Shown: piece by piece, positions 8,255 to 18,149 of the stretch
Layout: every line of letters starts with the position of its first letter
How positions within the stretch are numbered: the stretch's first letter is position 1
NCBI GenBank assembly: GCA_944321125.1
Contig: CALUKD010000012.1
Coordinates: forward strand, 1 to 64,000
Length of the DNA stretch: 64,000 nucleotides
Origin: Candidatus Butyricimonas faecavium
Lineage (GTDB): Bacteria > Bacteroidota > Bacteroidia > Bacteroidales > Marinifilaceae
Reading direction: 5' to 3'
Program-made: the position numbers and the translations under genes
The notes under the pieces: model-generated
Told to the model about the DNA's origin: nothing
Databases searched by the model: none
What the model saw: only the letters and a program-made list of their open reading frames with translations

Positions 8255-10444
8255 ATGAAGCGAATTTTGGTGTTTCTTCTTGTTTTATTTGTTGTATTGA
8301 ATGTGCAAGGACAACGGAAAAAGGTGGGGTTGGTGTTGAGTGGTGGGGGAGCGAAAGGAGTGGCGCATATCGGTGTATTGAAAGTGCTGGAGGAAGCCGG
8401 GATTCCGATAGACTATATTGCTGGGACGAGTATGGGGTCTCTTGTCGGGGCATTGTATGCGATCGGGTATGACGCACATGCAATGGATAGTTTAGTAAGG
8501 AGGCAAAACTGGACGTTTTTATTGAGCGATAAAGTGTATCGTTATAATCTTCCTTTCTCGGAGAAGGAGGAAACGGAGAAGTATTTGGTTTCCGTACCGA
8601 TAAGGAATAACCGGGAAATCAAGATTCCATCGGGATTTATCAGTGGGCAGAATATTTACAACTTGTTTTCGGACTTAACGATCGGTTACCACGATTCGCT
8701 GGATTTTAAGAAATTACCGATCCCTTTCGCTTGTGTGGCGAGTAATTTAGTGGACGGTAAGGAGGTGATACAGGACTGTGGCGTATTACCCTTGGCTATG
8801 CGTGCAAGTATGGCGATTCCGGGAGTTTTTGCTCCTGTGCGGAAAGATGGTATGGTATTGGTGGATGGGGGTATTGCGAATAATTTCCCGGTAGATATAG
8901 CTAAAGCGATGGGGGCCGATATAATTATCGGGGTGGACGTACAGGCAGAACTGAAAGATGCTTCCGGGTTAGAATCCGTGATGGGAATTCTTGACCAGAT
9001 GACCTCTTTTTTAGGTATACAGAAGTACGAGGAAAATAAAAAGATGGTAAACATTTATATCAAGCCGGATGTTACCCCTTATTCTGCGGCCAGTTTTTCG
9101 TCAAAGGCTATCGACACGCTGATCATGCGGGGAGAGGATGTGGCACGGAGTCAATGGGATGAATTGATGCAATTAAAGAAAGAGTTGGGACTTACGGAAG
9201 AGTATCATCCGAAGAAAGTATCTGAAGATATAATTATCGAGAATGACACGATTATGTTAGAACATATCCATCTGTCGGGAATTGATGAACGGGATGAAAA
9301 ATGGTTACGGAAAAAGATACGGATAAAAGATTATAGCCGAATCACATTGAACGATCTGCACGAAGCTATTGCCGAATTGTACGGGATCGGAGCATTTTCG
9401 ACGGTGAGTTACAAGCTTAGCGGTGGCCCGGTGTACGATTTGGAATTAATACTAAAACAGAAATCGATGAGTTCTTTGAATCTGGGGTTCCGGTTTGATT
9501 CGGAAGAAATGGCAGCTATATTATTGAATACCACGCTTACCCATAAAGATTTGAGAGGTTCGCGGCTTTCCCTGACCGGACGTTTAAGCATGAATCCTTA
9601 CGTGAAATTGAACTATTCGCTGGGAAATACCTTTTTGCGGCGTTTTGAATTGGAATATATGTTCAAGTATAATAACTTGGATATTTATAGCAAAGGAAAG
9701 AAAACGGATAATGTCGACTACGGGGTTCATCGGGTAAACCTAGGTGGTTCTGATATTTATTTCCGTAACTTCAAATTGCAACTCGGAGTTCGTTACGAGT
9801 ATTATAATTACGAGTCGTTCCTCTTTTCCGATAAAGATCATAATATTTCGGTGAAACCGGAAGGGTTCTTCAGTTATTACGGGTTGGCACATTTGGAAAC
9901 CTTTGATAAACGTTATTACCCAACACGAGGAATGTCGCTGAAGGTGGATTATTCCTTGTACACTGATAACTTGATCACCTATAATGACGGGGCTCCTTTC
10001 TCTGCGATCGGGTTAGATTTTGAGTCAGTGCTGTCTATTACCCGCCGGGTGAAGTTTATCCCGGCCATTTACGGACGAGTGCTGGTGGGACATAACATTC
10101 CCTATCCTTATTTGAATTGTATGGGAGGAGATGTTGCCGGAAGGTATGTAGACCAACAATTGCCCTTCTTGGGAATTCAACATTTAGAAATATTCGATAA
10201 TTCGATTGTGGTGGCAAAAGTTAAGATGAGATATAATATCGGTCGAAATCATTATATTTCTCTAGCTGGAAATTATGCAAAACAGGAGGCTAATTTCTTT
10301 GATATATTGGGAGGTGATGACATTTGGGGCGGGGGAGTCGGGTATTCTTACGATAGCATTGTTGGACCGATTGATTTTATGTTCAGTCTTTCTGATTGGT
10401 CGAAGAAACTAGGCTTCTATTTTAATTTGGGATATTATTTTTAG
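8255..10444 (+). CDS. Patatin-like phospholipase fused to an Omp85-type outer-membrane barrel
   Basis: A 729-residue secreted protein. A signal peptide (about 1-19) is followed by a patatin domain (about 22-300) with glycine-rich oxyanion motif SGGGAKG, nucleophile Ser59 in GTSMG and the catalytic Asp in VDGGIANNF. A POTRA-like segment (about 330-410) then leads to a C-terminal 16-strand-type barrel of the BamA/TamA class. This matches the PlpD-like group of autotransported phospholipases, in which the lipase domain is carried by its own barrel. Its substrate is presumably phospholipid. It is 8 nt upstream of the ApbE-like gene, and the next gene is also an envelope protein, so the three probably form an operon. 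Confidence 0.93.
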   Translation: MKRILVFLLVLFVVLNVQGQRKKVGLVLSGGGAKGVAHIGVLKVLEEAGIPIDYIAGTSMGSLVGALYAIGYDAHAMDSLVRRQNWTFLLSDKVYRYNLPFSEKEETEKYLVSVPIRNNREIKIPSGFISGQNIYNLFSDLTIGYHDSLDFKKLPIPFACVASNLVDGKEVIQDCGVLPLAMRASMAIPGVFAPVRKDGMVLVDGGIANNFPVDIAKAMGADIIIGVDVQAELKDASGLESVMGILDQMTSFLGIQKYEENKKMVNIYIKPDVTPYSAASFSSKAIDTLIMRGEDVARSQWDELMQLKKELGLTEEYHPKKVSEDIIIENDTIMLEHIHLSGIDERDEKWLRKKIRIKDYSRITLNDLHEAIAELYGIGAFSTVSYKLSGGPVYDLELILKQKSMSSLNLGFRFDSEEMAAILLNTTLTHKDLRGSRLSLTGRLSMNPYVKLNYSLGNTFLRRFELEYMFKYNNLDIYSKGKKTDNVDYGVHRVNLGGSDIYFRNFKLQLGVRYEYYNYESFLFSDKDHNISVKPEGFFSYYGLAHLETFDKRYYPTRGMSLKVDYSLYTDNLITYNDGAPFSAIGLDFESVLSITRRVKFIPAIYGRVLVGHNIPYPYLNCMGGDVAGRYVDQQLPFLGIQHLEIFDNSIVVAKVKMRYNIGRNHYISLAGNYAKQEANFFDILGGDDIWGGGVGYSYDSIVGPIDFMFSLSDWSKKLGFYFNLGYYF

Positions 10445-10452
10445 AAAAGTAT

Positions 10453-11442
10453 ATGAAAAAGTTGGGGATTATTATATGTGGGTTAGTGTTGGTGATGGGA
10501 TGTCAGCCTAACGTGTATCGATTTACGGAAGGTAGCGTGTATGGCACGATTTATCACGTGTCATACCAGAGTGAAGCGGACTATGCTGTGGAAATCCGTC
10601 AAGAGATGGAACGGGTGAATCAGTCCTTGTCGATGTTCAACAAAAAGTCGGTAATTGCCCGGTGGAACCGGGGAGAGAGTGAGCAGGTGGATTCTCTTTT
10701 TGTAACTATGTATAAGAAAGCAAAAGAAGTGAATAAAATAACGGGTGGGGCTTTTGATGTGACCGTGGCTCCGTTGGTGAACGCTTGGGGATTCGGTTTT
10801 AAAAACGAGAAATTGCCTTCGGACGAGAAAGTTGATTCTCTGTTACAGTACGTGGGAATGGATAAAGTGCAATTAGAAGGAGATCGGTTAGTAAAACTGG
10901 TTGAAGGGGTGCAGATGGATGCTAGTTCTATTGCCAAAGGATTGGGAGTGGATCTTGTGGCTGAATTTTTTGACCGGAAAGGAGTGCAAAATTACATGAT
11001 TGAAATTGGTGGTGAAATTCGGGTGAAAGGGGAGAGTAATAAACAGCGTCCGTGGCATATCGGGATAGACAAACCGATTGACGATACAGCGGCAACAAAC
11101 CGGGTGCTGCAGCTTGTGCTGGCATTACGGGAAGGAGCGTTAGCCACGTCCGGGAATTATCGTCGTTTTTACGTGGTGGATGGAAAAAAATATTCTCACA
11201 CGATAAACCCTCGAACCGGTTATCCGGTCCAACAGGATATATTAAGTGCCTCCGTGTATGCTCCGACTTGTATGGAGGCAGATGCTTACGCTACGGCATT
11301 TATGGTGTTGGGAACTGAAGAAGCTAAAAAAATAGTGTTAGATAATCCTTGTATTGAAGCTTGTTTTGTTTATCAAAATAAACAGGGAGAACGTGAGGTT
11401 TGGATGTCTGACCGATTGAAAACGCTAGTGTTAGAGGAATAA
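10453..11442 (+). CDS. apbE: FAD:protein FMN transferase (ApbE family), lipoprotein
   Basis: ApbE attaches FMN covalently to Ser/Thr of target flavoproteins such as the NqrC/RnfG subunits, outside the cytoplasmic membrane. The 329-residue protein has a lipobox (VMGC, Cys17) and the family signatures MDASSIAKGLGVD, GALATSGNYRRF, YSHTINPRTGYP and the metal-binding EADAYATA. All expected catalytic features are present. It sits between the patatin gene (8-nt gap) and a barrel gene (about 5-nt gap), so it is probably cotranscribed. No flavoprotein target is encoded nearby. Confidence 0.95.
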   Translation: MKKLGIIICGLVLVMGCQPNVYRFTEGSVYGTIYHVSYQSEADYAVEIRQEMERVNQSLSMFNKKSVIARWNRGESEQVDSLFVTMYKKAKEVNKITGGAFDVTVAPLVNAWGFGFKNEKLPSDEKVDSLLQYVGMDKVQLEGDRLVKLVEGVQMDASSIAKGLGVDLVAEFFDRKGVQNYMIEIGGEIRVKGESNKQRPWHIGIDKPIDDTAATNRVLQLVLALREGALATSGNYRRFYVVDGKKYSHTINPRTGYPVQQDILSASVYAPTCMEADAYATAFMVLGTEEAKKIVLDNPCIEACFVYQNKQGEREVWMSDRLKTLVLEE

Positions 11443-11447
11443 TTTTA

Positions 11448-13379
11448 TTGGAAAGGAAGCATGTGATTGTTCGTTGTATGATATGGATGCTAGCATGGGT
11501 GTTACTCGTGGAAAGTCAAGCAAATGCAGGGCCTTTATCATTCGACGTGTGTGTGGATAACGGATACGAATTTATAAAGCTTCCTGATACACTGAAACAA
11601 AACGATGTGGTTTTCCTGCCGGATAGTTTAATCCGGGACACACTCCAGTACGAGTTTTCTAAGATTAAGGAGGTTGCTTACCGTCGGAAGTGGACGAAAG
11701 AGTTGTATAAAATGATTTTCGTGAATCCGCGGAAGATTAATATTGATATTGTACAAACGGAGAACAGCGAGGATCGTTACAAACCTTATCGGGGAAAGAC
11801 AATCCGTGATATTCACGTGAAAGTTTTACCTCCTTTTGGAACGAGCGTTAACGATACGATACCTTTACAGGACAGTTTGCAATGGCTTTTAAGTGTGGCG
11901 AATTCCGTTCACCAGAAATCAGCGGAACGGGTGATAAAAAAGCAGTTGACAGTGAGACCGGGGATGACAGTCGATCCTTTCGAGTTGGTACAGAATGAAC
12001 AGTTGTTGAAATCAATGTCGAACGTGGATGATGCGTTGATCGGAATTCAGGAAGTACAAAGCGATACGAATCAAGTCGATTTGTTGGTTATTTGTAAGGA
12101 TGAATTTTCATGGACGGGGGAAGTGTGGAGTAACTTCTTGAATGCGGTTGATTTGGGACTGGAAACAAAAAACTTGTTTAAACTGGGTCATAGTTTACAT
12201 TATCAAGCCAGCTTTCGAGGAAGTAAAAATCAAAAATGGGGTAATTTGATCGAGTATGAGGCTAGTAACCTCCTTGGATCTCACATGGATTTTTATGGGA
12301 TGTACGAGAACTCCTATAATCAAGATATTTTTCGGGTGGAACTGGATAAAGAGTTCCTGACGTACAAAACGAAATGGGCCGGAGGAGCTGCATACAGTCG
12401 AGTGTATTCCTCGAAAACATTAGTTGACCGGGATATAAATAAACCTGTGGAGTTATTTAATTACCGTTTGTGGGATTTTTGGGGTGGAACTTCTTTTCAT
12501 TTACCGGAAAAATATAGTTATAACCGGATGTTTTACCTGACAGGACGTTATACAGGTACTAGTTTTGTCGATCGTCCGGAAGTGTCGAGTGATTCCAATC
12601 ATTTCTACTATGACCGTGATCGTATCATGGGTGCCTTGACATTTACTAAAATCAAGTATTTCAAGGCAAACTTAATCTATGATTTCGGGCGAACAGAGGA
12701 TATTCCCTCCGGATTGTCGGGAACCTTGCTTTTTGGGTATGAAAAGAGTGACTTCACGGAGTACGGGTATTTGGGAACGGAATGGCATTATTCTTGGTTT
12801 AACAAGTACACGGAAAGGTACTATTCTTGGTATGCGGTCTTGGGGACTTTTTTGAATGGTTACACGGCGGAGAGTGGTGTGTTTAAAGTCGGAACCCAGT
12901 ATATCAGTCATTTGTACGAGCTGTCTCGGCATCGGTTACGTTTTTATAGCAACGTGGATTACGTGTTGGGGATTAAGCGGAATCCGGATGATTACATTTA
13001 TTTTGAGGATGCCAATATCCGAGGGTTTGATTCCGATACCACTCGGGGGACGCAACGACTTTCTGCTTCTGTGTCTGCTACCTTGTTTCTACCTTATATC
13101 AAAAGGGGGTTCCGGGCATCGATTACCGGGTTTGTGGATTGGGGTGTATTGGCTCGGGATGAGAAGAATATATTAAATAGCCAATCGTACTGGGGAATTG
13201 GTTTTAGTTTGAATTTGCGAAACGATAATTTGATTTTCAAGAATGTAAGTATACGATTAGCTTATTATCCCAAAGGGCCACCTGATATTCATAGTATAGA
13301 AATGAATGTGTCCAGTCGTAGGAAAAATGGATTTTATGATTACCGTGTTTATAAACCTGATGCGATTAAATACGAGTAG
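11448..13379 (+). CDS. Outer-membrane beta-barrel protein with N-terminal POTRA-like region
   Basis: A secreted protein of about 640 residues. The N-terminal region has alpha/beta character and contains SAERVIKKQLTVRPGM, reminiscent of a POTRA domain. The C-terminal half is a string of amphipathic strands rich in Tyr, Trp and Gly, consistent with an outer-membrane barrel. The start is uncertain: in-frame TTG 11448, GTG 11463 or ATG 11478 are all possible. All give a signal sequence ending near SQANA, but the upstream starts add the positive charges expected of an n-region. It follows apbE by 5 nt. I do not recognise a named family; an Omp85-like protein is the best guess. Confidence 0.8.
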   Translation: MERKHVIVRCMIWMLAWVLLVESQANAGPLSFDVCVDNGYEFIKLPDTLKQNDVVFLPDSLIRDTLQYEFSKIKEVAYRRKWTKELYKMIFVNPRKINIDIVQTENSEDRYKPYRGKTIRDIHVKVLPPFGTSVNDTIPLQDSLQWLLSVANSVHQKSAERVIKKQLTVRPGMTVDPFELVQNEQLLKSMSNVDDALIGIQEVQSDTNQVDLLVICKDEFSWTGEVWSNFLNAVDLGLETKNLFKLGHSLHYQASFRGSKNQKWGNLIEYEASNLLGSHMDFYGMYENSYNQDIFRVELDKEFLTYKTKWAGGAAYSRVYSSKTLVDRDINKPVELFNYRLWDFWGGTSFHLPEKYSYNRMFYLTGRYTGTSFVDRPEVSSDSNHFYYDRDRIMGALTFTKIKYFKANLIYDFGRTEDIPSGLSGTLLFGYEKSDFTEYGYLGTEWHYSWFNKYTERYYSWYAVLGTFLNGYTAESGVFKVGTQYISHLYELSRHRLRFYSNVDYVLGIKRNPDDYIYFEDANIRGFDSDTTRGTQRLSASVSATLFLPYIKRGFRASITGFVDWGVLARDEKNILNSQSYWGIGFSLNLRNDNLIFKNVSIRLAYYPKGPPDIHSIEMNVSSRRKNGFYDYRVYKPDAIKYE

Positions 13380-13451
13380 ATCAAAGCCTTTGGTATACAT
13401 TTTTTAACTAGATTCATTTTAAATAGTGATTAAAAATTACTTGAAAATCCC

Positions 13452-13459
13452 TATCTTTG
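13452..13459 (+). promoter_or_regulatory. Candidate -7 element for the antiporter gene
   Basis: TATCTTTG matches TAnnTTTG exactly, 16 nt before the ATG at 13476. The -33 region is not convincing. Confidence 0.4.
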
Positions 13460-13475
13460 TACTAAATTAATTTCG

Positions 13476-14615
13476 ATGGGGATGAAGAAAGTTTTTTTAT
13501 TTTCTATTTTCTTACTTTGCGGCTTGTTTTTTTCTCAAATACTTCCTTCGGCGTTAGGGAGTGCGTATGGTACTTTGGCATCGATAAGTAAATGGTTAAT
13601 GTTTATTTGTCTTGCGTTTATCATGATCAACGTGGGGAGGGAATTCGAGCTGGATAAAGCAAAATGGCGTTCGTACACGATGGATTATTTTATAGCTATG
13701 GCGACGGCTGCTGTACCTTGGCTTCTAATAGCCTGTTATTATATCTTTTTCTTGGATACGGGTTTGTCGTGGGAGAATAATTTGCTGATCAGCCGGTTTG
13801 CGGCTCCCACATCAGCAGGAATTTTATTTACGATGCTTGCTGCTGCCGGGCTGAAAAAGGAGTGGATCTATAAGAAAACGCAAGTGCTGGCTATATTTGA
13901 TGACTTGGATACGATTCTATTGATGATTCCCTTACAAATATTGATGATCGGTTTCAAGTGGCAACTGTTTGTTATTATTGGAGTGGTTTGTATCCTTTTG
14001 ATTTTCGGGTGGAAACGGTTAAGTTCGCTGAACTTGCCACAATCTTGGAGGGCTATTCTGCTCTATTCCGTGTGTATCGTGGCGGCATTCGAGAGCGTGT
14101 ACCTGATCTCAAAAGTTTTGATGGGACAGGATGGAGCGATCCATATTGAGGTGCTGTTACCGGCATTCGTGTTGGGAATGGTAATGAAAACCGTGCATAA
14201 TCACTCGCGGGAGGAAGAAAGAGCTTCTAGTTTCATTTCTTACTTATTTATGTTCTTGGTCGGGTTGAGTACGCCTATTTTTATCGGTTTGGAGACCGGG
14301 GGAGACGGGATGCCCGGATGGGGAATGCTGATTTTCCATGTAATTATTGTAACAATCCTTTCGAACCTTGGGAAAATGTTCCCGTTATTCTTCTATCGTG
14401 ACCGGAAAATCCAAGAACGTCTGGCACTTTCGATCGGTATGTTCACGAGAGGAGAGGTTGGTGCTGGAATTATCGTGATTGCCATGGGGTACCAGTTAGG
14501 AGGTCCTGCGTTGATTATCTCCATTTTAAGTTTAGTGCTTAATCTCGTTTTAACAGGATTCTTCGTGGTGGCCGTGAAACGTATATCCCAAAGTGTGTAT
14601 GGGGTGAAAGAGTAA
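13476..14615 (+). CDS. Cation:proton antiporter (CPA/Kef-type) membrane protein
   Basis: A 379-residue integral membrane protein with about eleven or twelve hydrophobic segments in the Na+/H+ exchanger arrangement. It contains the acidic stretch IFDDLDTILL in mid-protein, similar to the ion-binding helix of CPA-type exchangers, and GMFTRGEVGAGIIVIA near the end. It lacks the C-terminal RCK/TrkA-N domain of Kef potassium channels, so it is a bare transporter core. The transported cation cannot be told from sequence. ATG 13476 or 13482 may be the start. It has its own candidate promoter and is convergent with the next gene. Confidence 0.85.
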   Translation: MGMKKVFLFSIFLLCGLFFSQILPSALGSAYGTLASISKWLMFICLAFIMINVGREFELDKAKWRSYTMDYFIAMATAAVPWLLIACYYIFFLDTGLSWENNLLISRFAAPTSAGILFTMLAAAGLKKEWIYKKTQVLAIFDDLDTILLMIPLQILMIGFKWQLFVIIGVVCILLIFGWKRLSSLNLPQSWRAILLYSVCIVAAFESVYLISKVLMGQDGAIHIEVLLPAFVLGMVMKTVHNHSREEERASSFISYLFMFLVGLSTPIFIGLETGGDGMPGWGMLIFHVIIVTILSNLGKMFPLFFYRDRKIQERLALSIGMFTRGEVGAGIIVIAMGYQLGGPALIISILSLVLNLVLTGFFVVAVKRISQSVYGVKE

Positions 14616-14775
14616 AAATATTGGTAAAGAAAGAATGTATTACTCTGAAAAAAGTTTACTATAAACTAATGTCAGAATTATCAAAAATGTTATTTCACAA
14701 TTATTTAGCGGACTTTATCCTTATAGCCTGACGTTATGACCTTTTAAATTTGTTCACCAATGCATAAATTCTCCA

Positions 14776-15000
14776 TCAAAGATAAACGATAATTAATACG
14801 GATAAGGAATAAATAATCCAATCGTCTATTTTAAGGAATCGTTTGAACATGAGTGGAACGGCTTGAACGGTATTCCACGGGTTTAGTCCGTGCCAAGAGT
14901 AGCGTATTTCAGCTGGGGCTGCAATCATGGATATGATACTAAAAGCAATCATCAGTATGATAAAAGCAAGGAGTAGGGATGTCTTGTTTATTGTTTTCAT
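14776..15000 (-). CDS. Small two-segment membrane protein downstream of PBP1A
   Basis: A 74-residue protein with one hydrophobic stretch at about residues 8-28 and another at the extreme C-terminus (about 58-74), with a short polar loop between. Its ATG lies 6 nt after the PBP1A stop codon, so it is probably translated from the same mRNA. I do not recognise a family. It may be a small PBP-associated protein or an unrelated passenger; the close spacing is the main evidence that it is real. Confidence 0.55.
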   Translation of the reverse strand: MKTINKTSLLLAFIILMIAFSIISMIAAPAEIRYSWHGLNPWNTVQAVPLMFKRFLKIDDWIIYSLSVLIIVYL

Positions 15001-15006
15001 GGTGAA

Positions 15007-17361
15007 TTATTTTTTATCTTTTCTTTTGAACAGATCTCCGATTTTTCGGAAAAACCCTTTTTTCTTGGGGGTATCGGAGTCTTTTTGGGCATCTTGTTTC
15101 TTTACTTCTTCCAGTTTATGGTTCGTTAATCTCTCCAATAGATTTATATTATCCTTAAATGCGGGGACTCCCAGTTCTTTTTGTATATCTGCGGGTGGAA
15201 CTGGGAAAGACAGATCGGACCAATAGGCGTAAGTGTTACTTTGCAGGCATTCCTGCATGAACAATCCGAAGATGGGAAGGGCCATGTTGGCTCCTTGGCC
15301 TAGTGCGGTTGAGTTGAAATGTACACGGGAATTGTTAGCTCCGACTCTTATACCCACGACGATACGAGGGTTATAGCCGATAAACCAGCCGTCGGCCTGA
15401 TTCTGTGTGGTTCCGGTTTTTCCGGCTAGGGGTATATTCAATCCGTAGTTGTTGATTAGTCTTTTTCCCGTTCCTTCTTGAATAACGGCGGAAAGCATGG
15501 AGGACATGATATGAGCCTGCTCAGCCGGGATCACCCGTTCTCTGCTTGGAGATTCGGCTTCGTAAAGAATACGTCCGTCCCGGTCTTTAATGGAAAGTAG
15601 GTAATAGGGTGTCGTTGATACGCCATTGTTTGCATAGCACAGGTAGGGGAGAATCATTTCCCGGAGAGGAATATTAGCAGCTCCCAGTGCAAGGGAGGGA
15701 ACTGCGGGTAGTTCACTTTCTATGCCCAAGCGGTGGGCGTGTTCTATCGTGGCATCGATTCCTGTTTGTAGGAGAACTTGGACAGCTATCGTGTTGATGG
15801 ATTGACTTAGAGCCCCTTTTAGCGTGTAGTAACCACCGTACTGGTTATTTGAATTCCGAGGTGTCCAATTGTCGTATTCCGGGTAACTTTTTTGTTCATT
15901 GTTATAATAGGCATCGATACGGGCTTCATGTTCAATGGCTGCACTGTACACGACCGGTTTGAACACGGAACCGACTTGACGGGGTGCCAGTACTTGGTCA
16001 TATTGGAAATACTTAAAATCAAGTCCTCCAATCCATACTTTTATTTTTCCGGATTGAGGTTCTACTGCTATCATGCCGGGTTGTAGTATTTTCAGATAGT
16101 GTTTGAGCGAATCGATAGAGGACATGTGTGTTTCGACCTCTCCTTGGTATGCACTATAAATAGTCATAGGCTTTTTCTCGTTCATGGAAGCGAGTATGGC
16201 TTTCTCGCTAAGTCCTTGGCGTTTTAGATTTTTATAGGTCTCGCTTTCCCGGATGGCATTATCAAGGAGATTTTTCTCTTTGTCCCACGGTTCTTGTTTT
16301 CCCAAATGCGTGTAGAAAGAGTGTTGTAACGACTTCATGTGCTGGCGCACTGCTCTTTCTGCGTAACGTTGCATCTCTGCGTCTATCGTGGTGACGAGTT
16401 TTAGCCCGTCTTTGTATAAATCGTAATTGGTACTGTTTGCCTCGTTGAATTCGGCAATGAGCTTGACTGCATCTTGGCGGATTTGTTCACGTAAGTAGGG
16501 AGCTAGGCCGGAATAATGATTTAATGGTTTGAAACGGAGTTGTAGCTTCTCTTTTTTCAATTCTTCTCCTTCTTCTTCGGTCAGATAATCATATTTGACC
16601 ATTTGGGCAATCACCGTGTTACGTCGTTGTAACGTACGCTCGGGATGTACCCGGGGATTGTAGTAGGAAGGTCCCTTCAAAAGTCCGATCAAGGTGGCTG
16701 CTTCCGGGATGGAGAGATGTGTTGCTGTCGTGGAAAAATACTTTTGGGCGGCACTTTCAATACCGAACGTACCTTCACCAAAAGATACTGTGTTTAAATA
16801 GAGGGTGAGAATTTCGTCTTTCGTGTATAATTTTTCAAGACGATGCGCCGTGATGATCTCTTTGACCTTGATCACCGGAATCATGAAACGGCTATTATAT
16901 TGGCGGGGATAGAGGTTTTTGGCCAATTGCTGGCTGATCGTGCTTCCCCCTCCCGAACTTTTATCACCCAGTAGTAATGTCTTGAACAAAACCCTCAACA
17001 TACTGACTTTATCGAATCCGTGATGCTCGTAAAAACGTACGTCTTCAGTAGCGATTAAGGCGTTTATAGCATTGCGGGATATACTACCGAACATGACGTT
17101 CGTACGATTTTCCACGTAATATTTTCCGAGTAACTCCCCATCTTCACTATACAGGGAGGAGGCTTCATTGTTACGAATTTCCCTCAAGTCCCGGTAATCC
17201 GGAATTTTTCCCCACATCCCGTAGTACACGCAACATACGAAGAGCCCAACGAGAACAGTACCCAATAAGATACTCAATAGTATTGTTTTGAAAACACGGG
17301 CAAAGATACTTTGTTTTTTCTTCGAGGCTTTTTTTCGTGTTGTAGTCTTTTTCTTGTTCAT
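15007..17361 (-). CDS. Class A penicillin-binding protein 1A (transglycosylase/transpeptidase)
   Basis: A bifunctional peptidoglycan synthase of about 784 residues. A basic cytoplasmic tail (MNKKKTTTRKKASKKK) and one membrane anchor (about 25-50) precede the glycosyltransferase family 51 domain, with catalytic EDVRFYEHHGFD and GGSTISQQLAKNLY. The transpeptidase domain has the nucleophile in GSVFKP, SQSIN and KTGTTQ. The tail after the catalytic domain is lysine-rich and short. ATG 17361 is chosen because it starts the basic tail; the upstream in-frame ATG adds 22 residues and has no support. It makes wall from lipid II in the periplasm. Confidence 0.95.
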   Translation of the reverse strand: MNKKKTTTRKKASKKKQSIFARVFKTILLSILLGTVLVGLFVCCVYYGMWGKIPDYRDLREIRNNEASSLYSEDGELLGKYYVENRTNVMFGSISRNAINALIATEDVRFYEHHGFDKVSMLRVLFKTLLLGDKSSGGGSTISQQLAKNLYPRQYNSRFMIPVIKVKEIITAHRLEKLYTKDEILTLYLNTVSFGEGTFGIESAAQKYFSTTATHLSIPEAATLIGLLKGPSYYNPRVHPERTLQRRNTVIAQMVKYDYLTEEEGEELKKEKLQLRFKPLNHYSGLAPYLREQIRQDAVKLIAEFNEANSTNYDLYKDGLKLVTTIDAEMQRYAERAVRQHMKSLQHSFYTHLGKQEPWDKEKNLLDNAIRESETYKNLKRQGLSEKAILASMNEKKPMTIYSAYQGEVETHMSSIDSLKHYLKILQPGMIAVEPQSGKIKVWIGGLDFKYFQYDQVLAPRQVGSVFKPVVYSAAIEHEARIDAYYNNEQKSYPEYDNWTPRNSNNQYGGYYTLKGALSQSINTIAVQVLLQTGIDATIEHAHRLGIESELPAVPSLALGAANIPLREMILPYLCYANNGVSTTPYYLLSIKDRDGRILYEAESPSRERVIPAEQAHIMSSMLSAVIQEGTGKRLINNYGLNIPLAGKTGTTQNQADGWFIGYNPRIVVGIRVGANNSRVHFNSTALGQGANMALPIFGLFMQECLQSNTYAYWSDLSFPVPPADIQKELGVPAFKDNINLLERLTNHKLEEVKKQDAQKDSDTPKKKGFFRKIGDLFKRKDKK

Positions 17362-17576
17362 ATTTTTGATTCCGGAAATGTCTGCGAATGTACGAAATTG
17401 TAATGTGATTTTCAAAAATGGAATCAAACCTGTATAAGTATTTTTGTTTATTTATATCCAATATTGTTGAATTTATGACATGTTAAATGATTTGTTTGAT
17501 TTATTTTATATATTTGTAATTATGAGGTAACAATAACATTCGTAATGTAAAAAGAGTAAGTAAATTATTTCGATAA

Positions 17577-17936
17577 ATGAATAAAACTATGACAAAAGAA
17601 GAATATGTAGCTTCTATGAAAAAACTGGAAGAAATTGTGGCCAAATATCGGGAACAGGAAAGACAACTGAAAGAGCAGTATATTAACGAAAACAGGCTGT
17701 TTAAAATGGATGAGAAGGTAAAAATTACAACTCCTGCTTTCCGACGGGTTATTCCGGATGAGAATGGTCGAAGATACATAGGTGAGGAATCCAGATATGG
17801 ATTTGTAGAAGATTACGAAGTCGATAACCAAGGTAACATTAAGTATGTGTTGGCCAGAATGAATGCGACTGGTAAGAAATCACAACATCGTACCTATTAT
17901 ACGGATTTGGACGTGCTTGAAAAGGTGGAAGAGTAA
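17577..17936 (+). CDS. Hypothetical small cytoplasmic protein with N-terminal coiled coil
   Basis: A charged protein of about 119 residues with no signal or membrane segment. Residues about 5-45 look like a helical coiled coil (EEYVASMKKLEEIVAKYREQ). The rest is beta-rich (KVKITTPAFRRVIPDE, YGFVEDYEVDNQGNIKYVL) and could be a small SH3-like barrel. It starts at ATG 17577 or 17589. A TATATTTG element (17509-17516) lies upstream, with weak -33 support. It stands alone between PBP1A and adk. I do not recognise a family. Confidence 0.7.
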   Translation: MNKTMTKEEYVASMKKLEEIVAKYREQERQLKEQYINENRLFKMDEKVKITTPAFRRVIPDENGRRYIGEESRYGFVEDYEVDNQGNIKYVLARMNATGKKSQHRTYYTDLDVLEKVEE

Positions 17937-18149
17937 TTACGGAGATACAAATAATATGAATAGTTTAGTATGAAGTTTTTAAAATACTGTAATTCAAAAT
18001 AATGCAAAAATGATGTTATACTGAAGATAAAATTAGAAAATATTCTGATTTTTCTATTTTAAAGTTTGGATTAAAATATACCTTTGTGGCCGAGTTCATA
18101 AAAATGAAACAATTTAATACATCAAAAGGAACAAAATAAAGTTATTGTC

